64,000 nt of DNA from Atrichornis clamosus (lineage: Eukaryota > Chordata > Aves > Passeriformes > Menuridae), in the NCBI GenBank assembly GCA_013400975.1, contig WBMZ01012038.1:171758-235757 (forward strand), written 5' to 3'. Below are positions 23,690-35,796 of the stretch, one piece after another; the first letter of the stretch is position 1, and every line of letters begins with the position of its first letter. The notes beneath the pieces were generated by a model. That model was given only the letters and a program-made list of their open reading frames with translations. It searched no databases and was not told where the DNA came from. Made by a program: the position numbers and the translations under genes.

Positions 23690-24350
23690 TTAGAGGAAAA
23701 TGTATCCTGCAGCATCAGACAGCCAAGTCCCTGAGTCCAACAAACAGTGGGGCAGAAGGGGTGTTCCCAGCAGGCAGATGCACACAGAGCACACCCATTA
23801 CACCACACATCTATGTGTGTGCATCGCCAGCTACACAGATCACACACGGACGCTCGGAGCACCCACACAGGCACAGGCAGCACCAGTGTCCTTTCCTGTT
23901 CCCCCAGCAGGACAGGATAGAGGCTTGCAGGTGAAAACATCCATGTACCTATGTAAAGTGGATCCCTCCAGCAGCCGTATCCAGATACACAGTCTGTCCA
24001 GGGCTGCCCTCCGGATCCCAGCTCCCCCAGAGGCTGACAAGCACCCTTTAGTTTGAAAGGCAATCTGGAGAGCTGCTCCTCATGATTTCGCAGAGATGGG
24101 CTCCACACTAGAACCACAGGGATGACAGGTCTCCTGCAGGAGTCCTGGAACAAAGCATTCCTTCATTGGGAGTACTTGATTGGGCTTTCCACCTGCCAAC
24201 CTGCCCCTCTGCCCTTGTGGGAATATGCCTTTGATGGGCTGATAGCCCCTGTGATAAACCTGGGAGTAGCCTGGGAGGGTACTATTTGGGGCTGCCTCCT
24301 GCCATTTTCTCTCCAAGCTCCTTTTGAGGGGGTTCAGATGAGCCTTATCA
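23690..24350. other. GC-richer block of unknown origin, possible old LTR
   Basis: The base composition changes sharply here. CACACA-rich and C-rich segments (23760-23900) are followed by G-rich text such as GGGAGTAGCCTGGGAGGG (near 24263). Several long but mutually overlapping open frames on both strands (up to 172 codons on the minus strand) come from the high GC content and resemble no protein. The abrupt edges and composition suggest an old retroviral LTR or another inserted repeat. I could not find matching terminal TG/CA ends with a target-site duplication, so the class is left open. Confidence 0.3.
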
Positions 24351-25644
24351 CATAACCTAACACAGCTCTACCAATAAGCAACTCAAAACTCAATTATACA
24401 CTTCAGCTTAAGAAACCAATATGAGGGGAAAGTTATTTCTGAGTGTGCACTGAGAAATGACAGATAGTAAAAAAATAATGAGTTGAATCTGTAGTGGTGC
24501 AACAAGAAGTAAAGTAACAAACAATCAGTTTATAGATGAACGAATAATTTTTATTTGTTCTTTAATGATGTGGCTAGTTACCCATTCTTTTTATATTTAA
24601 AGAGATTTATGCAGCTCTTAACAATCCTCTCATGTTTAGATAATACTGCCTAATTACAAATCTGTAAGACCACACTGAACTAAATCTTTATTTCTGGCTG
24701 GCCTCAAGATGATACTGTGTGGTCCATCTTCCACTGTGATTCATAGTCAGGTATGCAGTAGCACTGAAAAGTCCTGAGCTGTCTGGGACACCTTCATGGG
24801 GATAGTAAATTGACAAAGGACCTGTAGAACATGCATGATCGTCTGGAAGGACAGCTAGTACCTATGGCATCCCAAACAGCACTAAGTATCTGCATCTAAA
24901 TATTTGAATGAACAGTGGAGGCACCAGCTCAGGCTGTTTCTGTGTTACTCTGCCTTGAATAAATGGCTTTATGGAATGAGATGTTTGAAACTCTGCCATG
25001 GGAAACCTGGGGTCCATCCAGTGAGGAAACCTGGTCTGGCTGTGTGAGTGAGGTGTGTGGGGAGCCAAACAGGGCACCCATTGGATCACTGGAGCTGCCC
25101 ATGAGGTGAAGTGGGTTCGGTCCCAGCAGTGAAAGTCTCTGGTGTTGGGAGTGTGAGTGAGTGCCAGAGAGCCTCGTGAACGGTCAGACTGGGAACTTTC
25201 TTTAACAGGGTAGATATTGCACAAGATCTACAGATGTCCTGTACCCCTTTGGAGTAGTGACCAGAGGCTGAAGAGGTTACTTAGACCATTTTCAATGGTT
25301 CTTGAACTGATTTTTGGTTCCTAACCATCACTTAGCTCACCTAAATTACTGACATTTAGTTAATTGTCTCTGATCTAAAGTATTGAGAAGAGTGGGAGCA
25401 CTGGAGTTATTTAGATAGGTTATACCAAGTGTACAACAGAAAGCTATCTTGCAAAAAAATTTTGAGTTTAGCAATAGCCTATTCCTGGCTGTATAGAAAG
25501 CACTTCTATGACATTCAAAAAGGTAGGACTAAAAAAGTGAAATAGGATATGGCACTAAGCATTAAAAGTAGCACAAACAGAGTAAAAAGTAGTAAAAATA
25601 TAACATCAATTCAGTAAAGTATAGCAACCTAGAAAGGGCCCACA

Positions 25645-25956
25645 CAAACTCTGGAAAGGGACTTTTTACAAGGGCATGTAGTAATAGAATAATTTGGAAT
25701 GACTTTAAACTGAAGAAGTGTAGGTTTAGATTAGATATCAGGCAGAAATTCTTTACTGTGAGGGTTATGAGGAACTGGAACAGGTTGCTCAGAGAAGTTA
25801 TGGATGTCCCATCCCTGGAAGTGTTCAAGGCCAGGTTGTATGGGACTCTGAGCAACCTGGTCTAGTGAAAGATGTCCTTGCCTACGGCTGGGGATTTGGT
25901 GTGAGATGATCTTTAAGTTCCCTTCCAGCCCAAACCATTCTATGATATGGTATGAT
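25645..25956 (+). repeat. CR1 LINE 3' end
   Basis: About 310 bp of the CR1 3' region. It includes the stretch corresponding to AGATTAGATATCAGGCAG, the GAACTGGAACAGGTTGCTC motif, CCCATCCCTGGAAGTGTTC, and the end motif GATGATCTTTAAGTTCCC followed by the CATTCTATGATATGGTATGA tail (to about 25956). It closely follows the pattern of chicken CR1 3' ends and looks younger than the other fragments here. The 5' end is truncated, within the C-terminal ORF2 or 3' UTR. Confidence 0.93.
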
Positions 25957-26424
25957 AAGTAGGAACATACAAGATTGTAAGGAAACTTTTACAAATATAG
26001 AAGTAGGACATAAAGACAAGGAAAGGGTTCATTGCAAAACAGGGAAAGACACTGAAGAACAGGAGGAGCAGAAACATTCAGTGTCTCCTTTGCCTTATTT
26101 ATGCTTGAAACCTGAAGTGTGATTTGGTAATTAACAGAGCATGTTTTAATAGAGAGGTAGAAGAACACAGCAGAACAAAGGAAAAAGAGCTTAAGGAGTG
26201 TTTGGGTCTGTGACATTATTCATTCAGTAGTGCCTAAAACTTGCTCTCACTAGTTAGAGGTCCAGCTGAAATAATCTCTGAACCACTTGAAACACATGTG
26301 TTCAAGGGGCACTGTGTTATAGACTAGAAAGCATGAGTGAACATGAGATTCTGTACAGGTAAAACATATCTTGAGCTATGTTAGAGTAGCATTAATGTAA
26401 GATAAGGGCAATAATAACTATCCT
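25957..26424. other. Spacer between two CR1 pieces
   Basis: AT-rich sequence without a recognised repeat or gene. It separates two CR1 fragments that belong to separate insertions, since the 3' end of one precedes an internal part of the other. Confidence 0.5.
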
Positions 26425-26660
26425 GTAGTTATCATTGGTAAGGCCTCAGTTAGAGCATTGTCAGGTTTTGGTCATCGTACTTTATGAGGTATGTAGGAAA
26501 ATTGGACAGAATCCAGAGGAAAGCACACAGAATGATAAAAGGGTGAGAAATATGGTAACTTCGTTTGATGGATAGCTTCCCTGTGAAAGGACAAAAAGGA
26601 TTCCTCGATTTTTCAAACAAGAAGGTTTTGGTAAGGTTTGAGAGGAAAAAAAACCTATTG
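26425..26660 (+). repeat. Old CR1 LINE fragment, internal
   Basis: Diverged CR1 sequence from the region just before the conserved C-terminal RT block. It reads GGCCTCAGTTAGAGCATTG, then CAGGTTTTGGTC, a TTGGACAGAATCCAGAGG segment (near 26504-26521) and AATGATAAAAGGG, matching the CR1 order of a leucine/glutamate-rich coding stretch. The 3' tail is absent and identity is clearly lower than in the neighbour at 25645-25956. Edges are approximate. Confidence 0.7.
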
Positions 26661-26879
26661 TAAGGACAGGAGACACGAGCCACTGAGTCAGTGGCTTTGA
26701 AGGATTACCATGGAGGCTCCTTCACTCCCAGCTCTTAAGTAGGGATTTACCACAGACTGTCAGGAATGCTGCAGCTGAAGTGGCCAGTTTAACCAGGGAC
26801 ACAGCCGGCCTAGTGGATCACGGCACACTGCCTCCAGCCCTTGGCTCCTGGCTCTGCACGGTCCTTGGTTGCCTTGCTG

Positions 26880-27240
26880 CTGCTAAAAATAAGGGAGCCA
26901 ATTAATGCTAATTGGGATGCAGCCACCTTCCCACTAGGAATTGGATGAAGAGTAAGGCATTTCATACAGGCCACTAAACAGCTGTCAGGTGGTAACAGTG
27001 TTCAGTTGCTACTGACCTGGGCTGCATTTATATTTTAGTGACTTGCCGTGAAAAGCTCTACATGCCATTATCAATCCCCTGGGCAGTGCAGCCCCTGTTA
27101 TAGAGTTGCTTGACAAATGAGATTTAGTTTCCAGAGAAATGTTGCTAGGTAGCGCCTTTTTATTCCTAGATATTAACTTGTCACACCTCCCACTGTCTCT
27201 CTTTTCACCCTGACAAAGTCATATAGGTATTAAGCAAAAG
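26880..27240. promoter_or_regulatory. Candidate conserved enhancer-like element
   Basis: Contains CCAATTAATGCTAATTGGG (near 26898), in which two homeodomain cores sit in a near-palindrome, then AACAGCTGTCAGGTGG (near 26978) combining an E-box with a TGACAG-type TALE site. Further on is GGTAGCGCC in an otherwise AT-leaning stretch. It is free of known repeats. The spacing and density of sites fit a developmental enhancer. Conservation has not been tested and the target gene is unknown. Confidence 0.35.
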
Positions 27241-27854
27241 AAAAAGGAGACAGAAGGGAAGGTATTTTATTGCAATATGGTTTTATGTTGTTATCAGAAA
27301 AGGAGATTTGAATTGGCCCATCCAAGCAAAGAGGGAAATATATACAAAGCACTAGTGTTGTGAAATTACAGGGAGTATTTAATTTTCATGAAAAGGAATG
27401 TCCTTTAAAAATTATCATTACAAATCTGTGTAAGTATGGTTTGAGATTTTCAAGCTTTCTGCTGGGAGTCCTTCTGTTTTATTGTTTTGTGGAAGGTTTA
27501 TAATACCACTCTGTCTACTTATTGCTGATACTAAACACACCAAACAAAAGACATTACTCCTTTTCTCCCATCCTCCCCCTGCAAAAAAGAGAAGTTGTGG
27601 ACAGATTTTTGACAACAAATAATTAACTAAAAAAATATGTTGTGTTCATTTGGGAGCTAGACAAAAGTTCTAGGTGTGATATAAAATGAAGATGATTTAA
27701 CAAAAATTGTTACATCAAGTTGTTATGGTAACTGGATTTTGAAAGGATGTATGTTAAAAAAAAAAGAAATGGGGAGAAAAGATTTATTCTCCATCTGCTC
27801 TAGTCACTGTGATAAAACACAATTGTTAAAGAAAAATACCTAATAAGGATAATT

Positions 27855-28130
27855 TCACATCTGGCATCAAGCCTGTACAATATTTCACATCAACAAGCCT
27901 CCCAGATGTGAGTCAAATTTTGTTCAAATATCTGTCAGGTTATAATAAGACTGGTATTTGGCTGAAGATCATGTTGAATTGCTAATTGAATTTAATAATT
28001 TTGAAGTACATTACTGCAAAAATTCAATTCAAATGTTTGCATTTGATCATTTGTGCTACATGCATTTTGCTTAGTGATTAAAGTATATTAACACATGGTA
28101 ATTATCTGATATAACTGAGTGTCCATTGCT
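27855..28130. promoter_or_regulatory. Candidate conserved enhancer-like element
   Basis: An AT-rich but complex stretch with TTGCTAATTGAATTTAATAA (near 27977), TTTGCATTTGATCATTTG (near 28035, octamer/POU-like), ATGCATTTTGC and ATTAAAGTATATTAAC. Such homeodomain and POU site clusters are typical of ultraconserved-type non-coding elements in amniotes. This is inference from motif texture; no repeat explains it. Confidence 0.35.
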
Positions 28131-31100
28131 TCTGATTTCATGTCAGTGTGCAACACTGGGAAAGATGATGCTTCATCTCACTTGGTACTGCAGCCTATTA
28201 AATAAAATATCCACTGGCAATTAGAAGAGAGAATGCCTGAAAAGAAGCTTTGTCAGAGTAATGTAGATTTTTACAAGGTGTTGCAGTCCATGTCATTCAA
28301 CTCAAGTAAGAAGCACTTCAGACGGAAACCACCAGCACTTCTCCCCTGAAGAACAGAGCTTCAGAAAATGCATGGGAAGACCTGGGAAGTGAAGATCATC
28401 CACTGAATAGCTTCACTGCTCATTAGTAAGTCTGCAGCTGCAGAAAATTCCCAAAAGGAAACAGGATTTTGGTGGCATATTCCAACGAGCTTCTGATGGC
28501 TTCGTTTTGTCATTTCTCCATCTTCTCATCTGCATTTACTGACTTTCCACGTTTCTGACACCACTTACATCTTTAGTGCCAGGTGTTCAATTTTCTGGAG
28601 AAAAATTTTCTTCTCTATTAACAGCCATGTTTTCTGCTAGGATCAGTATTCTGGTGGTTTAAGTTTATTACATATGTCATCTGTTCTCTCGATTCCTCTC
28701 CCTACTTTTTGCCAAGTATTGATAATTCAAGCTTCATAGCTTCAACATGCTTTTACAACTGATAGAAATTTAACAACTATGTTTATTGCACATCCTGTCA
28801 GAGACCATTTCTTTCCTTTTTCACTTCACAGCCTACTGAACATTGTACTTAGTGTTGCCTTGTGGTATTCCTCTCCTCCTGTTAGCCACCTGGGCAAACC
28901 CAAGAGGACTAACATTTGCTTTCCTCACTAACTGTCGATGACTGCTGCTACCAGAGATCTCCTAGGCTGTGTGAAACACTCTTACAGGGCTGATACAACA
29001 CTGACCCTATGGGTCATCCAGACTGGCAGATGAAGGATGACTGAAATAGAAAAAGATATCCCGTAACATCACTAGGCCAGTTAAACAAGCTCAAATCTGG
29101 AGAACTGTAAACCCTAAAGAAATCTTCTCTTGGTCAGAGGAATAGCAGTTATGACTTCATGGACTGTCATATGGGGAGGCTAAGTACTGTAGGCTGTGAG
29201 GGAAGGACAGAAGATTGGGGAAATGATCACTTGCCTTTGTTCAGCACTTGGCTTTTAAAGTCATCATAGTTTTAATTTTGTTCTGTCTCACTGCTCTTCT
29301 CAGAAAGCTGCTGCTGTATTGGATATGCCATTGATCACACACCATTGCTCCCCTTCAATACTTTTAACAAACTCCTTCACACTTTCTGTCACACCTCTTC
29401 TGAGGCTGGGAAGAAATTCCTCTTCTCTTTCTTTTTTTCTGTTGTGAGACTTGACAACATTTCAATCCTAGTTGTACCAATATTACTATCAATCAGAGAG
29501 ACCAGCATTACCCTTGTTCTCTTCTATTTCCCCAAATACTTGCCTGTGTTCACGTGACAGCTGCTGTGACACACACACATTGTGAGAGTTTGTGTTTCTG
29601 TATCTGGACAGTCCATGAGAGGCCCTCATCGGAGCACGGGTTTCCATCACTTCCAAGTGCATCTTTGCCCGCTATCAGCTACTGCCTTCTGAGCACACTG
29701 GTCTCTCACACACACACACATCCACTCCTGTGCTCACAGTGTCTGCAAGGCTCCTCTCAGAAACATCATTCATGTTCAGAACCTAAAAGAACTTCTGGCC
29801 ATAACTCAAAACTGTCGTCCCATCCCATTTTCTAGCAAGGGAGAATTATTTCATCTTAAACCAGCCATGTGCCTCAGCCAATTGGTCTTCAATCCCAAAC
29901 TATTTCACATGGAAAGAATATAAATAGTGCTTATTTCTTAAAGGGGCTGCAAAATAAGTGGTAGTCTTAATAACATTCTAGTAGGAAATCTCTACATTTT
30001 GAATGCAGTTTGGTCACTAGAAATCACACCTGAATGAATCACGTACTGCTATATGGACAACTCTGTAGGTTTATTTAATTATAGGTTTAAAACTTTTTAC
30101 GTTCTTGCAGTGTCAGCATAAGGACTGTGGAGTCTCTACACAGTTGCCTCAGATACTTCTTCTCTCCTCAACTTTTCTTTGATTTAGATAATATTGTGCC
30201 TCATTTGCCAACACTCCTCATGCTGTCACTGACTTCTCAGTGTACTGCTAGGTCTTATGTGGCCACAGTTGATTTTTCCTTCCTCTGCAGTAAAGTTCAC
30301 CTTAGGCAGGTGAACTGCATTTACAGAACAACAGAGCCTGGCATTGCTGCAAAGAATCTATCACTCCAACCTTTAGTAAACCCAAGGTCAGAACACAATT
30401 ACAGGGTTCAAGTGTTTGGTAAGTTATTTGCTTGCACAGGCTGCTGATTGATTGTTCTAAAACTGTTATTAGGTAGCTAGCACCAGTGATCAAAGGCAAA
30501 GGAAAATGTAACAGGAAGCAGTTAGCAAGGGACGCTGCTACAGACTAGTGCTTTTTTATAAATAAGGGTAGTGTCTATGAAAACAAGGAAACACTGAAAA
30601 ACAGATTATTTCAAGTGAGACAACCTACGCAGTGACAGATCAGCCTAAAATCCAGTATTCTGTATAACTCTTTTTCGGTGTGGAATAAGGTTTTCTGAAA
30701 GCTTTGCCTCTGTTTGATTAAAAAAAAACAACCCAAAAATGCCCCAAACCCACTGTTCATGACATGTAATAGAAATTTTTCTTGAACTCACGCAGTTTGG
30801 TTTACCTGTATGACTGGTTGCACAGGATGGGATCAAGGCTTTAGGAAGGAATGCAGAGAGCAATTCCTTTCATGGTGTTCCATCCAAGCTTCTCCAGCAA
30901 GGGCAGAAGGAAAAAGATTACTCCTGGACTATTCAGGCTGCTTATGGCTCTTACTAGCCTTCTTCTGTCCATGGCCTATGTCAGTGCAGGGGCAAGAAGA
31001 CTAATGAGTCCTGAATTCCTTAACCTGTATTATCCTCAGAAATCCTTCAGAGTAATTTAAATCAGCGCAGCAGAGCTTTTACACCTTCCAGCTGTTATGT

Positions 31101-32604
31101 TCTGTGAAGCTTTACAGGCTGTTAAAAACGCAACATTTAGCCCATTTTTGTCATTGCATTCTGGTGTGGATCTAGTCCTGGCAAGTTGGCTTAATGATGG
31201 TGGCAACAGAGCTTAGGAAATGAGTTACTTTGCTTTTGCATGGGCATCAACACAGTCTGTTTTATGCTGCCTTTCAGTTGACTGTAATTTTTTTTACAGT
31301 ATGTCACTGTTTTAGCTATGTGGAGATTTTCTTATAACACATTAACTTGATCATTTGCTACATCTGACCATGCCAACAGAGACTGCCAAAAGCAGCATTG
31401 TTTCAAGGTAGATCAGATTTGAACTTCTTTAAAGGTCAGATTTACTAGACTTTGGGGACTTGAATTTGTGCCTAATAATAGTAAAAAATGTACAGAAGTT
31501 GTAACTTAGCCCCCAGCAAATGTACACTACTTAGCAACATACAAAGTGTTTGTAAGTGTCAAAAACACTTGTTAGGGAATTAAAGAAATCTAAGGATCTA
31601 GCCAACCTGAAGGAAATCTTCTAAGCGAAAAATGTCTTATCTGAAAGTTGAGATTGGAGAAGAATTTTTGATATAAACCATTACCTCTCTTTCAACACCT
31701 ATATGAGTTACATCTTATTTTGTCAGTAAATCATGTAATAATTCATGTTCACTGTATCGCCTTGAGTACTGCAGACTGCCAAATTATGATTTTGTTGTGG
31801 ATAATTTCTTCCTGTCGTCCAGGAATGGGGAGCAGGGGATGGATCTTTAACTTGTTTCTGTCAAGTGGCAGTTTATTACTGATTGAAATTCAGGATCACA
31901 AGATATCATGTGGTAGTGCCTAGCTAAAAGCACCTCTCAAGTAAGCAAGACCTTGACTACTACAGCTGCCCAGCTTTTACTAGATTAATTCAGAATGAGC
32001 TGGAGAAAACAAGGAAGAAATAAGCGAAACTTATTAGGCAATTGTGTCTAACTTCACACTACTGTGATGCATTCAAGGCCGGAGATGAGAGGGTGACAGA
32101 AACCCTGGTGGCAGTTGCTAACTGTCCTGAGGTACAGAGGGAGGGAAGGGATCTGGGGCTGTGTGAGCAACAAGGCCCTTTGTGGCTCTTGCAACTGTCT
32201 GATACAGAAAGTGTCAAATACTAAAAGCTCTATCCTTTGGGAGGAAAGGGACACAACCAGGGATGGCCAGCACCATGCAGATGTCTGAGCCAGAGGTTGG
32301 GAGCCCACCCAGCACTCAGGCTGTTAACTGACCCAGGGATTGAGGCCTCGCGTGGTGTGAGCCATGGGATGGAAACCTTGGAAAAGAAGTTGGTACCCAG
32401 TGGGAGTGGGGACAGATTCTAAGACTCTGTGGAGGGTTTAGGACCAATTCAGGTCATCACAGGCCTCCATAGCTGCATCTCTGAGGCTCCTCAGGACCCC
32501 TAACCTGCTCTCTTTCCCCCAAATCCTTGGCTTTTAAATATCTTCATTGGTGCACTGGAAAGCTCTTAGCATATACCGAGGAAATATTCTGAAAATCTCT
32601 TCAA

Positions 32605-32666
32605 AAAAAGAGACTAGATGATCTCCAGGGGTCCCTTCAAACCCTAACAATTCTGTGATTCTGTGA
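32605..32666 (+). repeat. CR1 3' tail fragment
   Basis: About 60 bp reading AGACTAGATGATCTCCAGGG, then GTCCCTTCAA, and ending in the octamer repeat ATTCTGTGATTCTGTGA (32650-32666). This is the terminal part of a CR1 3' UTR in plus orientation, a strongly truncated insertion. Confidence 0.9.
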
Positions 32667-33747
32667 AAACAAAATTTAGCAAACTACTGCGCTTTCTCAC
32701 ATAATTCGGTTTCAACATAAATTTAAGTGTCCAAGTTAAAATTTTAAGCTTTCTTTATTATTTATGCTTTGAGAAGAGTTTGGGCTCAGAAAAGGAGCTT
32801 AATTAAGATGCTTAAGAAGTATATTCTTGAATATGCGACTGAGTCAATTTTCTCTGCTTTTGTTAGAAGGTAACCAGCACAACCAGAAGGAGGGGCCAAC
32901 CTAAGAGAAGGAAGAGACTGGAGTCTCCCTGGAGAAACTGAATATGAAATACAACATAGATTTGCCTGTTATAGTGTGTGGGGTCAAGGGAGTCTGATAC
33001 TCACGGAAAACAGAGGATGTGGTTGATAAAATCCAGATGTTCCAGAATTATGTCTTTCCTGAAGGCTTGGAAGACACAGCCCACCATGGATCATTTAAAA
33101 ACCTTGGTAGTCTGAGCACCTTAATTTCTTCAGCAAAAAATGTTATACTCAAGTGCTGGACAGAATGCAAGCATTCACTGGAAGAGATGTATGCATCTGT
33201 CTGAATGCAGGCCAGAAAAATCACCTGCCCTCAGATATCAGACTGGTCTGAACTACTAGTCATCCAAAAATCTGAAACTGTCACTGCAAATTTCTTAATA
33301 ACTAGGAAGGAACACTTCAAAGGCGGGACTGAAAACAGCAAGTGGTTGTTGACCCAAAATCAACAGCCTAAAAATGCTCTTTTTCCCCCTCATTGTCAGT
33401 AAATGGAACTTAGAGTAGCTAGGCTAGACATGGATAATTTAATAGTAGGCATCTTGTTAGGCAAGACAGACTTCCTCTGATGTATAATGGTAAGACTGGA
33501 ACAGCTGATCAAGAAAAAAGTTTGCATTCTTATAATATTTGCAAAAGTAAATCCCTTCATCAGCTACCCTGAGTAGAACCACTGCACGACAAGGTACTTT
33601 GCTTGTATTGAGAAAGAAAACCAGCAAGGACAGGCCAGAATGTCAGTATGTAGCTGTCTGGTGGCAAAGAAGCAGAGTGCACCTCTGGTAGCATTTTACT
33701 GTAGATAGCTAAGCATGTTAGTTGTCTGAGATAACAGTACATTTTCT

Positions 33748-33830
33748 GTCCTTTCCTCTCGCCTCTTCCACTTCCTCTTTCCCTTCCCCTGCCCTTTCCT
33801 CTTTCCCCAGTATCTTCTTTTTCTATGCAG
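33748..33830 (+). repeat. Polypyrimidine tract ending in acceptor-like AGs
   Basis: Some 60 bases almost purely C and T run to CTCTTTCCCCAG (AG at 33809-33810). A second T-rich stretch then ends TTTTTCTATGCAG (AG at 33829-33830). Either could act as a 3' splice site with an unusually strong pyrimidine tract, but no exon is recognisable downstream. On the other strand it is a G/A-rich tract able to adopt triplex-type structure. Confidence 0.5.
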
Positions 33831-35514
33831 TTGCAGAATATTAATTTCTGGAAGAAATATAAAGTTGCAAAGATCAGACCTTCCTAAAAATCTTCAGCAC
33901 CTCACCACACAGGCAGTGAATGTCAGTGAAATATATGCTGCTGCGCGTACAATCTTTTTGTAAGAAGAGGGAAATAAAAAAGCATCCAGTTTGCTAGCAC
34001 GTGAAAAATTCACAGGTTGCTACCCACAGCTTGTTAACATTTTCTAAAGGTTGCTTTTGGCAGAGGTTGTCAGAGGGAGAAAAGACAATAAGAAGAAAGG
34101 CACTAAGACATCTCAATTCCTAGAACTGTGGAGATGTTTTGGCCATTTCAGTTTATGCACAAGTTTTGCAGTGCAAAATGAGGAAGGGAGGAGGAAGTAG
34201 GAAATTTAAAAGAAAACACCTCAGCAACTTCCAATGTAATCTGGAAAACTGAAGGAAAAATGAGATTCTACTGGCCTTACCTTGTAAATGGGTAAGCTAT
34301 ATTCCTTTTCATCATTAATGTTTACATGTATTACGTTTACAAAGAACCACTTCTGGAGAATGACCAGTGTAACCAAATGGTCTTTGGCTATGTCAGCACT
34401 TCCTCCTGACCATCAATCCCCAGGAAATGTCCTGTGTTTTGCTGGCTTCTGTTTTAAGGAAAGAGGGGATAGACTCAGGATATGTGAACTGCCTCCATTT
34501 ATTGTAGGTCTCCTACACTCCCCTTCTGTCACTTCTCTTGGTGATATTTCTTATGTGATGTGGTGTCTTATGATATGGCAGAGTGAAACTCAGCAAAAAG
34601 TGATGTAATTTAATAGGCTGGCTATAAACCTACCAAGACATTATTTCAGATCCTTTGTCAGAGAACAACAGTTGACCCAAATTTGAGAGTGACTAATGGA
34701 CTTCAACCTTCACATGATTGTAAACTCCCCACCTGTGAGTCAGTTCTATCTGGACTAAGAGACTTGATATCTGATGATCCATTTCTTTTACTGAGCTCTC
34801 CTGGGAACTCTGCTGCTACTTACCTACATTCAAAATTGCTATTTGTTTTGTTTTGGTGCAAACCAAAGGATTTTCCACTGCCTCTTCCTGCAGAAGGCAT
34901 ACTCAAAAAGCTTGGATTACCTCAGAGACTCTGTTTGTTACAGGTTTTTCAAAGCATATCACAACTCAATGGGCACATAATACTTATAAACAGGACAACA
35001 ATGAAAATCACTTGATTATCATAGATACCTCTCTTACATATTTTTATTGTCACAGAACTCTAAACATCCTTTGCTGAAATACACCACTTAAATAGCAAAT
35101 CATCTAAACCAAGTTCCCCTAAGATTCACACAAATACGAAAAATAAAATATTTCTGGCAGAAAAGAAAATAATTCAGCTTTAAAGAACTACTCGTACAGA
35201 CCACGTGTCAATCAGTACCATGCGCATTCACCTCACTCATTACCAGGGAGGCACAGCACACAAACCACAGGAGGGCTAATCAAGAACATCTTCTGTAGTA
35301 CAATGAGAAAACATTGTATAGTTTATAAGACCTTCAACCCACGGGTTGGCCTCAGTAATTACTGAAACATACTCTCTTTATTAAGCAAGCTCTTAAATAA
35401 TTGATCCTATATTTGCCCCTGCTCACTAAGGCAATACTATACATAAACAGAATTTTAATGCATGTGGTATCTTATTTGCAAATTTTGTTTTTGAGAAATG
35501 TATGATTAGGCCAT

Positions 35515-35625
35515 GCATCAGGAGACCAGGGTTCTAGTCTCAGCTCTGCAGCTGATGCACCATATGACCTTGGGAAAGTCATTCACTGCTGTGCCTTAAT
35601 TTGCCTAAGATCTGTTGTCTAACTT
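35515..35625 (+). repeat. MIR/CORE-SINE-like fossil
   Basis: The segment follows the MIR consensus order: AGGAGACCAGGGTTCTAGTC, CAGCTCTGC, then ATGACCTTGGGAAAGTCATT (core to tRNA-unrelated part), followed by TGTGCCTTAATTTGCC in place of the usual TGCCTCAGTTTCC. MIR-type SINEs were moved by L2/CR1-clade LINEs early in amniote history, so this is a very old insertion. Edges are approximate. Confidence 0.75.
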
Positions 35626-35796
35626 GCATTTCATCTGATTTAACTGTCTTAATATCTTTGACTTTCCTGTAAACACCTCCTGATAAATTACTACACTTTA
35701 CAATACATCTGGAATCAAAGTGCCTCCCAATTTTCAATTCAAATTATAATAGAAAAATAAGCCAAATAAAGGAAAAATCCTTTGAGATAAGTGGAA

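Larger units (their letters stand above)
18433..25644. other. Unique non-coding sequence with possible regulatory blocks
   Basis: About 7.2 kb without a supported gene. A (CA)-rich run lies near 20214. From about 21.4 to 23.6 kb the sequence is less AT-rich, has several CpGs and many candidate factor sites. 23.69-24.35 kb is a distinctly GC-richer block of unknown nature. 24.86-25.22 kb holds another mildly GC-rich patch with a 120-codon minus-strand open frame that I cannot relate to any family. Confidence 0.45.
26661..32604. other. Unique non-coding sequence with candidate regulatory elements
   Basis: About 5.9 kb with no supported gene. Short (CA)n runs lie at about 29568-29579 and 29707-29720. 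The two most enhancer-like stretches of the window (26880-27240 and 27855-28130) are listed separately. A mildly GC-rich patch at 32050-32480 is not explained by any repeat I recognise. Open frames of up to 106 codons have no family resemblance. Confidence 0.45.

Noticed and set aside
23635..24153. 172-codon minus-strand open frame and 118-codon plus-strand frame
   Set aside because: Both arise in the same GC-richer block and overlap each other; cysteine/tryptophan-rich text without a domain suggests chance.
31281..31300. Short hairpin ACTGTAA / TTACAGT
   Set aside because: 7-bp arms around a T run are expected by chance in AT-rich DNA.
34288..35077. Run of 106-, 110- and 74-codon plus-strand open frames
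   Set aside because: The later two overlap in different frames, and none resembles a protein; expected by chance at this length.
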